From contig JASLHB010000127.1 in NCBI GenBank assembly GCA_030149965.1, forward strand, positions 1 to 28,360: a stretch of DNA of 28,360 nucleotides, read 5' to 3'. This document shows positions 1 through 7,624 of this stretch, piece after piece. This DNA comes from Wohlfahrtiimonas sp. Lineage in GTDB: Bacteria; Pseudomonadota; Gammaproteobacteria; Cardiobacteriales; Wohlfahrtiimonadaceae. The notes beneath the pieces were generated by a model. The model was not told the origin of the DNA. It saw nothing but the letters and a program-made list of their open reading frames with translations, and ran no database searches. The translations under genes and the position numbers were made by a program. Numbering within the stretch: position 1 is the stretch's first letter; each line of letters begins with the position of its first letter.

Positions 1-118
1 CTGATTGTTCATCTTCTTCTGTCCAATCTATAACAACATAATCATACTCACAGTTATCATTTCTTGACCTGAATAGATTAACCTTTTTATTATGTGTTTT
101 ACCCCCCCTAAAACAATA
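1..118 (-). pseudogene. Possible host gene fragment interrupted by the prophage left end
   Basis: The minus strand is open from the window edge to the predicted phage end, about 39 codons, and reads plausible protein (for example FRSRNDNCEYDYVVIDW). No start codon is seen at its 5' side. The frame stays open a little further into phage DNA and then meets a stop near position 168. The simplest reading is a host gene whose 5' part was separated by insertion. The product is not recognised. The fragment is short, so the open frame could be chance. Confidence 0.3.
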
Positions 119-135
119 TGTACAAATACAGTAAT

Positions 136-206
136 ATAAAAAAGGTCGAAAACTCCAACAAAATCAATACGTTACACATAAAAAGGTCGAAAACACTAAT
201 TTTTCG
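136..206. repeat. Left-end repeats, likely transposase-binding sites
   Basis: Two direct copies of ATAAAAA(A)GGTCGAAAAC lie at 136-153 and 178-194, 41 bp apart (about four helical turns). A third site shares the TCGAAAA core in inverted orientation at about 200-206. Mu ends carry several MuA-binding sites in a similar arrangement (L1-L3). The position outside all phage genes and next to the presumed terminus fits this role. The function is inferred and the right-end counterparts are not visible. Confidence 0.6.
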
Positions 207-348
207 AAATGTCCATTAACTTCTATTATCTACAACTTAAGTTCTATTTACATACCATTTAAAGAGCCTTTAATAGCTATTTAAAGAAAGAACCCCATAT
301 ATACGAGTAAACATCTACTACAGCTCTATATATAAGGATATTAAACAT

Positions 349-378
349 AAAAGCCACCCTATAACTGGGGTGGCTTTT
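349..378. terminator. Bidirectional Rho-independent terminator
   Basis: AAAAGCCACCC (349-359) pairs perfectly with GGGTGGCTTTT (368-378) around an 8-nt loop, and T runs follow on both strands. It can stop leftward transcription from the repressor gene before it reaches the host, and rightward host transcription before it enters the phage. Confidence 0.8.
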
Positions 379-441
379 TGCTTTATAATAAATAAAATAG
401 ATCACTCTGATATTTGTAGATTATAGCTATAAAAAGGACTT

Positions 442-475
442 AGGGTGTACTATAGGGTGTACTATAGGGTGTACT
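442..475. repeat. 12-bp tandem direct repeat, 2.8 copies
   Basis: The unit AGGGTGTACTAT occurs at 442-453 and 454-465, with a partial copy (AGGGTGTACT) at 466-475. A fourth copy with one mismatch (AGGGTGTTCTAT) lies at 631-642 across the repressor stop codon. The function is unknown. A protein-binding array, such as an enhancer or transposition-control site, is possible. Confidence 0.7.
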
Positions 476-628
476 TTTCAATGTGTTTTGTTTAAGTGTA
501 GAATGTATAAAAAGTATTTAAAATGGTTCTTTTTACACGTTTTATATATGAAACACATAAAAAAAATCACCTTTTAAATATGATAAAAACACTTATATCG
601 CTAACAGTCAACTTGTTAGATGTTTATT

Positions 629-1384
629 TTAGGGTGTTCTATTTTTTAAATGTTCTATTTCAGCTTCAATGTCATTTAATCTATCATATAAATCAGCAGG
701 ATCAGGTAAGTCTACTAATAAAGCCATTTTTACATCCCAAATTTCTTTTATATGTTCTACTTCAATGGGGAAGTTTGGGTATTCCCGCCTATTATCAGAC
801 TTACAGTATAAGTTTGAATATTTAATTATTCGGTTTAATACCCTTTTGACAATTACTCCATCTTCATTAGAAACAATTACATATATTCTATTATCTTTTA
901 TATCTTCTATCCAATTCTCAACAAATTGGCCAACTACATAAGAGTGCTCATGTAAAGTTGGAAACATAGACCTTCCTTTTACTTGAAACATTCTAAAAAG
1001 CCCATTATTTAGATTAGGTAATCTATATGATGGTAAATTTTGAATAAACATAGGATCACAATATCCATTTAGATAGCCAGCCTGTGCATATACAGGTACA
1101 AGAACTATATTATCATTATTACTAGAGTCGACAGTTACTATACTTGGAACCTTATTTGAATCTTCACTTGTATATATTGGATTTTCCTGATAAGGCTTTA
1201 CTTCTCCAATAAGTTCACTGACTGAAACACCTAACGCAATTGCAATTTCTTGCAATTTTTTCAATGGAATATCATTAGTTCCATTCTCATAATTGACATA
1301 TGTCCGTTTAGGAATTCCTATTTTACTCACTAAATCATCCTGTGTCAATCCTTTCTCAGTTCTTATTTCTTTGATTTTCAGCAT
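629..1384 (-). CDS. Phage repressor: XRE-type HTH plus S24 (LexA-like) autopeptidase
   Basis: A 251-aa lysogeny repressor. Residues 1-60 form an XRE helix-turn-helix (GLTQDDLVSKIGIPKRTYVNYE). The C-terminal half is an S24 peptidase: Ser139 in KGRSMFPTL is the nucleophile, Lys180 in GVIVKR the general base, and Ala102-Gly103 in YAQAGYL the probable self-cleavage site. Cleavage stimulated by RecA would link induction to DNA damage. The start at 1384 (MLKIKEIR) was chosen over an upstream ATG at 1435 because the HTH begins there and a good promoter lies between the two. The last ~20 residues look like a short coiled coil. It is divergent from the early operon and should bind the TTGCAA operators in between. 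Family assignment is firm; operator use is inferred. Confidence 0.92.
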   Translation of the reverse strand: MLKIKEIRTEKGLTQDDLVSKIGIPKRTYVNYENGTNDIPLKKLQEIAIALGVSVSELIGEVKPYQENPIYTSEDSNKVPSIVTVDSSNNDNIVLVPVYAQAGYLNGYCDPMFIQNLPSYRLPNLNNGLFRMFQVKGRSMFPTLHEHSYVVGQFVENWIEDIKDNRIYVIVSNEDGVIVKRVLNRIIKYSNLYCKSDNRREYPNFPIEVEHIKEIWDVKMALLVDLPDPADLYDRLNDIEAEIEHLKNRTP

Positions 1385-1412
1385 ATAAAAAATATAATTG
1401 CAATATTTTGCA

Positions 1413-1446
1413 AATTCAAACCTATTTACTTGCAATATTCTGCAAA
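1413..1446 (-). promoter_or_regulatory. Repressor promoter, Bacteroidota type
   Basis: On the minus strand TTTG (1446-1443) is followed after 18 nt by TAGGTTTG (1424-1417), an exact match to TTTG-N17-23-TAnnTTTG. The predicted start near 1413 leaves about 28 nt of leader before the ATG at 1384. Confidence 0.7.
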
Positions 1447-1466
1447 TGTTATATATATTTGCAACA
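1430..1466 (+). promoter_or_regulatory. Early (transposition operon) promoter, Bacteroidota type
   Basis: TTG (1430-1432), 21 nt, then TATATTTG (1454-1461) matches the TAnnTTTG consensus exactly. The predicted start is near 1465, 30 nt before the ATG at 1495. The -33 element is inside the second TTGCAA operator, so repressor binding should block it. Confidence 0.7.
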
Positions 1467-1494
1467 ACAAATTAATGCAAATTTAAAAAATAAA

Positions 1495-1752
1495 ATGAAC
1501 TGGATAGAAATTAAACAAAAAATTCAATACGGAGACAAACGTCAAGTGTCTGATATATTGAATCTTCCTTCTGCAACAGTATACTCAGTTATAAACAGAG
1601 AAGCTGGAATTTACGAACCTGTTATTAAAAATGCTTTAATGGCAATAATCTGCAATAGAGAAGCATTAGGCAAAAGAATATCAAACCTTATAACAACAAG
1701 AGATGATTATGAAAAAACTTTTCAAGAGAGTAATAAAAGCATTACTCAGTAA
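1495..1752 (+). CDS. Small DNA-binding protein at the Ner position
   Basis: An 85-aa protein, the first gene rightward of the immunity region, as Ner is in Mu. The middle part (RQVSDILNLPSATVYSVINREAG) reads as a helix-turn-helix. It probably represses early or repressor transcription in the lytic cycle. The ATG at 1495 is preferred over one at 1408, since 1408 lies inside an operator and upstream of the early promoter start. The 3' end overlaps the next small gene. The family is not recognised by name; the role is inferred from position and HTH character. Confidence 0.7.
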   Translation: MNWIEIKQKIQYGDKRQVSDILNLPSATVYSVINREAGIYEPVIKNALMAIICNREALGKRISNLITTRDDYEKTFQESNKSITQ

Positions 1753-1861
1753 AATAATAAAAATCGAAACTCTAAGAGTTTATGATTTTGAAATGAAAAA
1801 GGAAATAGAAGCTAACTATATTCTCTTATTCGGAAAATACATTACAACTGTTTACAATTAA
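1703..1861 (+). CDS. Small basic hypothetical protein
   Basis: A 52-aa frame, starting MIMKKLFKRVIKALLSK, overlaps the upstream gene by 50 bases in another frame and ends 24 bases before the transposase. A second ATG at 1709 is equally possible. The N-terminus is strongly basic and amphipathic; the C-terminus is more hydrophobic (YILLFGKYITTVYN). Location in a tightly packed operon supports it being real. The function is unknown. Confidence 0.45.
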   Translation: MIMKKLFKRVIKALLSKIIKIETLRVYDFEMKKEIEANYILLFGKYITTVYN

Positions 1862-1885
1862 AATTTACAACTACTCGAATACACG

Positions 1886-3982
1886 ATGACTAATATTAAT
1901 CCATACGAATATTGCGACAATCAGCTTGGGGTCAAGATTAAGTACTTAATCTCAGACCGAAACAAAGCAGATGAAAGCTTATGCTTGATTGCTTATAGGG
2001 CATTCAAAAAGCGTATGGATAGTGATACAAGTTCAGAGAAACAATTGAGAACAGGTAGTTATCATTATGAAGCACTTGTAAGTTATGATTCTTTATCTGC
2101 GGAATGGAAAGAAGATTTGAATAGATATTTTGGAAATCCACCTGCAAAGATAGAGGAAGACTACTTCAAAAAGCATTACTTCTATGACTCAAAAGCATAC
2201 GACTATTTCCTTGATCATAGATATGGAGATAGACAAGAGAAAAAACTTGAAATGAAGTTTGTTGATGAGTACACTTATAATGCAAGTGTTTTAAATACAG
2301 TATTAGAATTGTATGCAAATAGAAAAGGAATGAAAAAAGCACTTAACTCTCAAACAATGGATATATGGGATAGTCTTAATAAAGATGTTAATTCATTTAG
2401 AGATGTACCCCATACCCTACCAGCTTCTAAAGATGGTTTGAGAAGAAAAACAATGCTTTATAAAAAAGAAGGGTATAGCAGTTTAGTATCTAAGAAATTA
2501 CAAAACAACAATGCTAAGAAAGTTATTTCTGATGAACAAGAAGCTCTATTAGATGAATTAATTGCGAAACATAACAATTTAGAAAATACAATGATTGCAA
2601 CTATACACAATGCAGTAGCCTCTCAAATGAATTGGAAAACAATTACTGCAGGTACAGTTGCAAATAGAAAACAAGAGAACATGCTAGTATTATATGCTGG
2701 TCGAAAAGGTGTAAAAGAAATGAAAAATCAAATTCTTATGCAGAATAAAAGAAGTAAGCCGAGCAAACCTATGCTTTACTGGACACTTGATGGTTGGGAT
2801 GTTGAACTGTTCTATCAAAAAACAGGTGTTAATCCAAAAGGACATAGTGTTACAACTTACACCAATAGATTAACTGCAGTTATTATTCTTGATCCATATA
2901 ATAAATATCCAATTGGATATGCAATTGGAACGCATGAGACACCTTCTCTTATTAAAAAAGCAATACAGAATGCATATAACCATGTTAAAGAGTTGTTCGG
3001 AGAATTTTACAAACCTTATCAAATACAGTCTGATAACTATGGTAAAAAGACATTAAAAGAAGTATATGAAAAGTCTTGTAGTATTTATACACCTGCTGAA
3101 GTTGGAAATGCAAAAGCAAAAGTAATTGAGCCTTGGTTTAATTATATCAATAAGAAGTACTTCAAACTATTCAATAACTGGTCAGGACACAATATAGTGA
3201 GTGGTTCTGATAACCAACCCAACCAGGATTATTTGAATAAAATAAAGAAAAGTTTTCCTGATGAAGCTGGATGTATTGCCCAAATAACACAAGTTATAGA
3301 AACTATTAGAACAGAATTGAGAAGAGAATATCTTGAGTCATTTGAAGCTTCAGAATTCGTATTACCAGTGTCAAATGAATACTTCTTACAAGTTCTTGGG
3401 TCAACAACAGGCTACACCAATAAATTACAACCTGAAGGAGTCTTACCAACTATTGAAGGCTCTAAAATGTTCTATGATAGCTTTGATATTAATTTTAGAA
3501 GACTTGCTCATATAGATTGGACAGTTAAGTATAATCCTGCCGATTTAACACAAGTATTAGCAGTTAATGAGGACAAAGGTTACTCATTTATGTTAGAAGA
3601 AAAGTATATGCCTGCCATGGCATTGGCTGATCAAACAGATGATGATTTAAAACATTTAAAACGTGTTAGAGATTTTAATAAAGAAAACATTAATCTCATA
3701 TCACAAGAAAGAGGTCGCACAGGTGAATTAATAGAAGATTTCTTTGATTCTAATCCTCAACTACAGAATACAATGGCAAAAACACTTCTTACAGATAGTC
3801 TTGGACAACACAAGAACTATAAGTCTCAAGAAAGGTTAGAGATAGCTACTCAGGCTGAAAAGCTTACAGCAAAACAACATAAGAAAACTGAAAAGAAAGA
3901 AGCACAAGATTGGGCTAAACAACAGAAAGATTACTTAAAAGAAAAAATTAACCTAAATAACTATTTTGACGATAATGAATAA
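1886..3982 (+). CDS. Mu-type DDE transposase (MuA-like)
   Basis: A 698-aa transposase that integrates the phage and replicates it by transposition. The N-terminal ~280 residues should hold the DNA-binding domains. The catalytic core follows, with Asp302 (YWTLDGWD), Asp383 (QSDNYGKK) and Glu415 (VIEPWF). The D-to-E spacing of about 31 residues is nearer to TnsB/IstA-type cores than to MuA itself. The C-terminus (about 645-690) is highly charged and helical (KLTAKQHKKTEKKEAQDWAK), fitting contact with the partner ATPase. The gene ends in an 8-base overlap with that ATPase, indicating translational coupling. Substrate sites are presumably the left-end repeats at 136-206. Confidence 0.93.
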   Translation: MTNINPYEYCDNQLGVKIKYLISDRNKADESLCLIAYRAFKKRMDSDTSSEKQLRTGSYHYEALVSYDSLSAEWKEDLNRYFGNPPAKIEEDYFKKHYFYDSKAYDYFLDHRYGDRQEKKLEMKFVDEYTYNASVLNTVLELYANRKGMKKALNSQTMDIWDSLNKDVNSFRDVPHTLPASKDGLRRKTMLYKKEGYSSLVSKKLQNNNAKKVISDEQEALLDELIAKHNNLENTMIATIHNAVASQMNWKTITAGTVANRKQENMLVLYAGRKGVKEMKNQILMQNKRSKPSKPMLYWTLDGWDVELFYQKTGVNPKGHSVTTYTNRLTAVIILDPYNKYPIGYAIGTHETPSLIKKAIQNAYNHVKELFGEFYKPYQIQSDNYGKKTLKEVYEKSCSIYTPAEVGNAKAKVIEPWFNYINKKYFKLFNNWSGHNIVSGSDNQPNQDYLNKIKKSFPDEAGCIAQITQVIETIRTELRREYLESFEASEFVLPVSNEYFLQVLGSTTGYTNKLQPEGVLPTIEGSKMFYDSFDINFRRLAHIDWTVKYNPADLTQVLAVNEDKGYSFMLEEKYMPAMALADQTDDDLKHLKRVRDFNKENINLISQERGRTGELIEDFFDSNPQLQNTMAKTLLTDSLGQHKNYKSQERLEIATQAEKLTAKQHKKTEKKEAQDWAKQQKDYLKEKINLNNYFDDNE

Positions 3983-4913
3983 CGCAAGAAAACAATTTTT
4001 AGTAGATGAGCTTAGAAAATTTGCAACAGATAAGAATTTATCTCAAGCAGACCTAAAAAGAGAATTAAGTATCTCAGAACGCTATTTAATTGAAATGTTT
4101 AAAGGAAGTTTTACGTATGATGATGGCAGAGATATTCCTTTAAAACATTTTTTGAAAATTGAAGATTACTTAGGATTAGCAAAAGAAAGACAGCTTTGGA
4201 AATTAGTACCAACTACACAAGCTGAACAAATAATAGCAACTCTTACTGATGCAAAGGAATTTGGCTATACAAATCTAATAATAGGAGAAACAGGATGCGG
4301 TAAGACATTCTTGTCAGACAAGTTTGTACAGAAGTCTCCAAAGGATTCTTTTAAAATTACAGTTGGTTCTACTGATACCATAGCAGATTTACTTGATAAG
4401 ATATTAGATGTTCTTAAAATACCTCAAGGTAAATCAAAATCCAAAAAGATAAATGACATTATAAAAAAGCTGGTACAACTTAGATATGAAGGTTATAAAC
4501 CTATTTTAATTTTCGATGAGAGTGAATATATGAAACAAGCTACTCTATGTAATATGAAAGAGCTACACGATCATTTAGTTAGTAAATGTGCAGTAGTAAT
4601 GATAGGAACAGATCAATTATTAGTGAAGTTAGAAAAACTTAAGAAGAAGAATAGAGATGGTATTCCTCAATTTTATAGAAGAGTAAAATTCAACATACGT
4701 ACTTTAAATGGTGTTGATACAAGCTTTAAATCTTTTTTAAATGCACTTGAAATAACGGACAAGTCTCTTATTAAATTTCTACAGACCAACTGTGAAAACT
4801 ATGGAGAACTTCATGATGCACTTGTGCCTGTACTTAGAGAAAGTGATCGTACAGGAGAACCATTAACGGAGAATTTCGCAAGATTAGTACTTCAACTACC
4901 TAACTATAATTGA
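3975..4913 (+). CDS. MuB-like AAA+ ATPase, transposition target selector
   Basis: A 312-aa partner of the transposase that in Mu binds target DNA, stimulates strand transfer and gives target immunity. The N-terminus (about 1-70) is an HTH (KNLSQADLKRELSISERYL). Walker A is GETGCGKT at residues 104-111, and Walker B ends ILIFDESE with Asp181-Glu182. An FYRRVKFNIR segment could carry the arginine finger. The ATG at 3975 is preferred over an in-frame TTG at 3966. It overlaps the transposase stop, and the TGA at its own end lies just before the next ATG at 4916. Confidence 0.9.
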   Translation: MNNARKQFLVDELRKFATDKNLSQADLKRELSISERYLIEMFKGSFTYDDGRDIPLKHFLKIEDYLGLAKERQLWKLVPTTQAEQIIATLTDAKEFGYTNLIIGETGCGKTFLSDKFVQKSPKDSFKITVGSTDTIADLLDKILDVLKIPQGKSKSKKINDIIKKLVQLRYEGYKPILIFDESEYMKQATLCNMKELHDHLVSKCAVVMIGTDQLLVKLEKLKKKNRDGIPQFYRRVKFNIRTLNGVDTSFKSFLNALEITDKSLIKFLQTNCENYGELHDALVPVLRESDRTGEPLTENFARLVLQLPNYN

Positions 4914-4915
4914 TA

Positions 4916-5563
4916 ATGGAAAACATAAAGTCTACTAAACCAAAGTCTGCTAAAACAATAAAGCAGTTAAGAAAAACTATTGTCGAACGCATTGATTTTG
5001 AAGATCAGTTTTATGATGCTTTTGGTCTTCCACAAAATAGAGGTGTTTGGCTTGTATGGGGTGCTTCAGGAAGTGGTAAGAGTTCATTTATTATGCAACT
5101 GATAAGAGCCTTAGCAAAATCAAATGATGTGCTGTATAACTTATTAGAGGAAGATCCTGATGACGCTTCTTTTTTAGAAAGGTTAGATACTTTCAAAATG
5201 CATGAAGTTGAAAGCAACATTAAAGTCGCACAGTACAGTCCAGAAGAATTAAGGGTTGTTTTAAGAAGAAGAAATTCTCCAAAAGTAGTAGTAATAGATT
5301 CTTTAATCTATTTCACCAGAAGCTTTGATGATTACTTCTCTCTTCGTAAAGAGTTTAAAGATAAGATTTTGATTTTTACAGCACATGCTAAAGGGGCAAA
5401 TCCTAAAGAAGAAATAGAAATGAGGGTGATGTATGATGCTTATATGAAGGTTAGAGTTGATGCTTATGCAGCTTATTGTAAAGGTAGAAGTATAGGACCA
5501 AATGGAGGACACTATATAATTTGGAATAAAAAATATAAAGAACTGAACGGAAATGATAACTAA
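4916..5563 (+). CDS. Second P-loop ATPase, RecA-like fold
   Basis: A 215-aa ATPase directly after the MuB-like gene. Walker A is GASGSGKS at 49-56, a candidate catalytic acidic pair is at 79-80 (LLEED), Walker B ends VVVIDS with Asp128, and LIFTAHAKG (152-160) looks like a RecA-type sensor strand. There is no HTH. Size and motif order resemble RecA-superfamily phage proteins such as Sak4-type single-strand annealing ATPases, but I cannot assign it firmly. Its place in the transposition operon suggests DNA replication or repair. The ATG at 4916 is preferred over an in-frame TTG at 4910. Its end overlaps the next gene by 11 bases. Confidence 0.75.
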   Translation: MENIKSTKPKSAKTIKQLRKTIVERIDFEDQFYDAFGLPQNRGVWLVWGASGSGKSSFIMQLIRALAKSNDVLYNLLEEDPDDASFLERLDTFKMHEVESNIKVAQYSPEELRVVLRRRNSPKVVVIDSLIYFTRSFDDYFSLRKEFKDKILIFTAHAKGANPKEEIEMRVMYDAYMKVRVDAYAAYCKGRSIGPNGGHYIIWNKKYKELNGNDN

Positions 5564-5846
5564 AGAAAAATTCGACTATTTGAATGTATTAGCGTTAGAC
5601 TCGCTATATGACTTTCTTTCATTATATGAAAGGCACTTATGCCACTTGCTTTTTTTACAACGGACAAATAAGACCAGTGATAAAATAGAAACAGCAAGGT
5701 TGTTAATAAATGATCAAAATTGGAGACCTCCAGCATCAATATATGGACAAGACCGAGTATTATATATGATAGTTGAAAATCATAAAATACCAGCAATCCT
5801 ATACAAGGATAGCATAGAAGATTTAGTAAAAAAACATTTAAAATAA
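5553..5846 (+). CDS. Hypothetical early protein
   Basis: A 97-aa protein, not recognised. The first ~45 residues are helical and hydrophobic (LDSLYDFLSLYERHLCHLLFL). The rest includes WRPPASIYGQDR. It overlaps the upstream ATPase by 11 bases and ends 6 bases before the DUF3164 gene, so it is part of the same early operon. Confidence 0.65.
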   Translation: MITKEKFDYLNVLALDSLYDFLSLYERHLCHLLFLQRTNKTSDKIETARLLINDQNWRPPASIYGQDRVLYMIVENHKIPAILYKDSIEDLVKKHLK

Positions 5847-5852
5847 TATACC

Positions 5853-6497
5853 ATGAATACAGAGACACAAAACAAAGATTTAAGCAGTTTAACAATAGAT
5901 GATTTACAAGCTGAGTTAAACAAAAGAACAGAGAACGAACGTAAGAAGCACCAATTACAACGTGAAGCTTATGAAGATATGAAAGAAGATGTAGTAATGT
6001 CTTTAGTAGCAATTGCAGAAGCACAACATGCTCAGTTGAAAGAATTTAAACTTCATGCTTTTGAATCAATGCAAACACTATATGCTTTGCTTTTGGAATA
6101 TTCAAGTAGACATGCTGATACAAAAGGAAACTTTAGAGTTGAGTTTGGAAATTGTAGAGTTAATTATGTGAAAAAAGGAATTGCAACTTTTGATGAAAAA
6201 GCAGATCAAGCTGAAAAACATATAATTGATTTTATTAATACTCAGTTTGCAGAACAAGAAGACTCAAGAGACCTTATCATGAGTTTGTTAGAACGCACAA
6301 AAGGCTCTTTAGATGTCAACTCTATTCAAAAACTTTATGCTATGGAGGATCGTTTTACTGATCCTAATTGGGTAAAGGGAATTGAACTATTAAAAGAAAG
6401 TTACAATTACAGTTATAGTAAAGACTATATCAGATTTGAAAAGAGAGATGAGAAAGGTGAATGGAAAACAATTAATCTACAGTTTAGCTCAATCTAA
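5853..6497 (+). CDS. DUF3164 family phage protein
   Basis: A 214-aa protein typical of the early region of Mu-like phages. The N-terminal third is charged and helical. The conserved part includes FKLHAFESMQTLYALLLE, TKGNFRVEFG and the C-terminal NYSYSKDYIRFEKRDEKGEW, which matches the family's S-K-x-Y-I-R-F ending. The biochemical role of DUF3164 is unknown. Its constant presence near the transposase and ATPase genes points to an early or replicative task. Confidence 0.85.
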   Translation: MNTETQNKDLSSLTIDDLQAELNKRTENERKKHQLQREAYEDMKEDVVMSLVAIAEAQHAQLKEFKLHAFESMQTLYALLLEYSSRHADTKGNFRVEFGNCRVNYVKKGIATFDEKADQAEKHIIDFINTQFAEQEDSRDLIMSLLERTKGSLDVNSIQKLYAMEDRFTDPNWVKGIELLKESYNYSYSKDYIRFEKRDEKGEWKTINLQFSSI

Positions 6498-6556
6498 AAA
6501 CAACATTGCCCCTGAACACAATTGTTAGTAAGGGGTTAAATTTAATCTTAATTATT

Positions 6557-7618
6557 ATGATAAACCTATTTAATACTAATATTGAAACAATGTCTATCCA
6601 TCAGGTAGGCAACAAAAGTAGAAATGAAGCTATATTTTTATCAGCTGAGCCATATCAATTAAATGATGAAATAATGCCTCTGCTAAAAGAATATTTCTTT
6701 AAACCATTTCGTGAAAAAGAAGAAAATTACTATCAATTTGCACATGATTTTGATTTAGAATTCAATGAAATGTACAATCTAGTAAGTGAAGTATTCACTA
6801 CTCCTTCTGTTGAAAATGTACATGCAGTATCTCAAAAGATAACACGTCATTTATTTGAACAATCAAATCACCCCCATATTAAAAATGGAGAAGTTTATGT
6901 TACTTATTTAACAGATTTGTCAATTGATAATAATATTGTTGATGCAATAGGGATTTTTAAAAGTGAAATAAAAACAGACTTTATACAATTTCAAAAAGAA
7001 AGTTCAAATCTTCAAATGAAATTAGAGCAAGGGATAAATCTTAGTAAACTGGATAAAGGCTGTATTATATTCAACTACAAAAAAGAAGAGGGCTATAAAA
7101 TTCTAACAATAGATAGTAATAAGTATGATGCTCGTTATTGGTTAGAACACTTTCTTAATATTGATATATTCCAAGATGAGTCTTTTATGACTAAAAAGTA
7201 CTTGAAATTTATTCAAGAGTTCGCAAAGGAAGTTGTATTACCAGCTGAAGATAAAAAGGAAGAAGTTATGTTTATGAATCGTTCAGTAAACTACTTTGCA
7301 AAGAACGATGATTTTGAAGAATCTATTTTTTTAGAAAATATAATTCATAATCCTGATTTAATATCTGAGTTTAAAAACTATAAAGTTGATAATGGAGAAA
7401 AATATAGTATAGAAGATGTTACGACTTTTCCAATTGCTAATAATGCGGTATCTGAGATTCGTAAGAAATTAAAGAATTATATCAACTTGGATACTAATAT
7501 TACAATAAAGTTAGATTTTGTTAATCCTGAAAGTGCTGATCAATTTGTAGAGAAAGGATGGGATGAGGAAAAACAGATGTATTACTACCTATGTTATTTT
7601 AATAAAGAACAAAAGTAA
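6557..7618 (+). CDS. Nucleoid-associated protein, NdpA/YejK (37-kDa) family
   Basis: A 353-aa homologue of the chromosomal nucleoid-associated protein family (PF04245). The N-terminal motif IHQVGNKSRNEAIFLS, the HLFEQSNHPHIKNGEVYV segment, the EQGINLSKLDKGCIIFN segment and the C-terminal MYYYLCYF all match Bacteroidota members. Family proteins bind the bacterial nucleoid. In a phage it could organise phage or target DNA or affect transposition; this is inference. The start at 6557 (MINLFNTNIE) is chosen because family members begin there; an ATG at 6506 would add an unrelated hydrophobic leader. The 59-base gap upstream holds no clear promoter. Confidence 0.88.
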   Translation: MINLFNTNIETMSIHQVGNKSRNEAIFLSAEPYQLNDEIMPLLKEYFFKPFREKEENYYQFAHDFDLEFNEMYNLVSEVFTTPSVENVHAVSQKITRHLFEQSNHPHIKNGEVYVTYLTDLSIDNNIVDAIGIFKSEIKTDFIQFQKESSNLQMKLEQGINLSKLDKGCIIFNYKKEEGYKILTIDSNKYDARYWLEHFLNIDIFQDESFMTKKYLKFIQEFAKEVVLPAEDKKEEVMFMNRSVNYFAKNDDFEESIFLENIIHNPDLISEFKNYKVDNGEKYSIEDVTTFPIANNAVSEIRKKLKNYINLDTNITIKLDFVNPESADQFVEKGWDEEKQMYYYLCYFNKEQK

Positions 7619-7624
7619 AACACT

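Larger units (their letters stand above)
207..628. other. Non-coding left leader
   Basis: This 420-base stretch between the end repeats and the repressor holds a terminator hairpin (349-378) and a 12-bp tandem repeat (442-475). I see no convincing gene in it. A plus-strand open frame beginning at 523 runs antisense into the repressor gene and is not credible. Confidence 0.5.
1398..1482. promoter_or_regulatory. Operator array between repressor and early operon
   Basis: Two near-identical palindromic sites, TTGCAATATTTTGCAAA (1398-1414) and TTGCAATATTCTGCAAA (1430-1446), are spaced exactly 32 bp apart (three helical turns). A wider inverted repeat, ATTTGCA (1457-1463) with TGCAAAT (1476-1482), follows. 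The first site covers the repressor transcription start. The second lies between the elements of the repressor promoter and over the -33 element of the early promoter. This is the expected layout of repressor operators. In Mu the operator also serves as a transposition enhancer, which is possible here. Confidence 0.75.

Noticed and set aside
442..475. 12-bp repeats as iterons of a replication origin
   Set aside because: The element replicates by transposition and no plasmid-type initiator gene is present; a regulatory role is more likely.
523..825. Plus-strand open frame of 100 codons across the repressor 3' end
   Set aside because: About two thirds is antisense to the S24 repressor, the composition is poor, and no promoter was found.
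5560..6024. Minus-strand open frame of 154 codons
   Set aside because: Leu-rich shadow of two plus-strand early genes that fit the operon.
6509..6535. CCCCT ... AGGGG hairpin before the NdpA-like gene
   Set aside because: Only 5 bp with a 17-nt loop and no T run; it may be chance.
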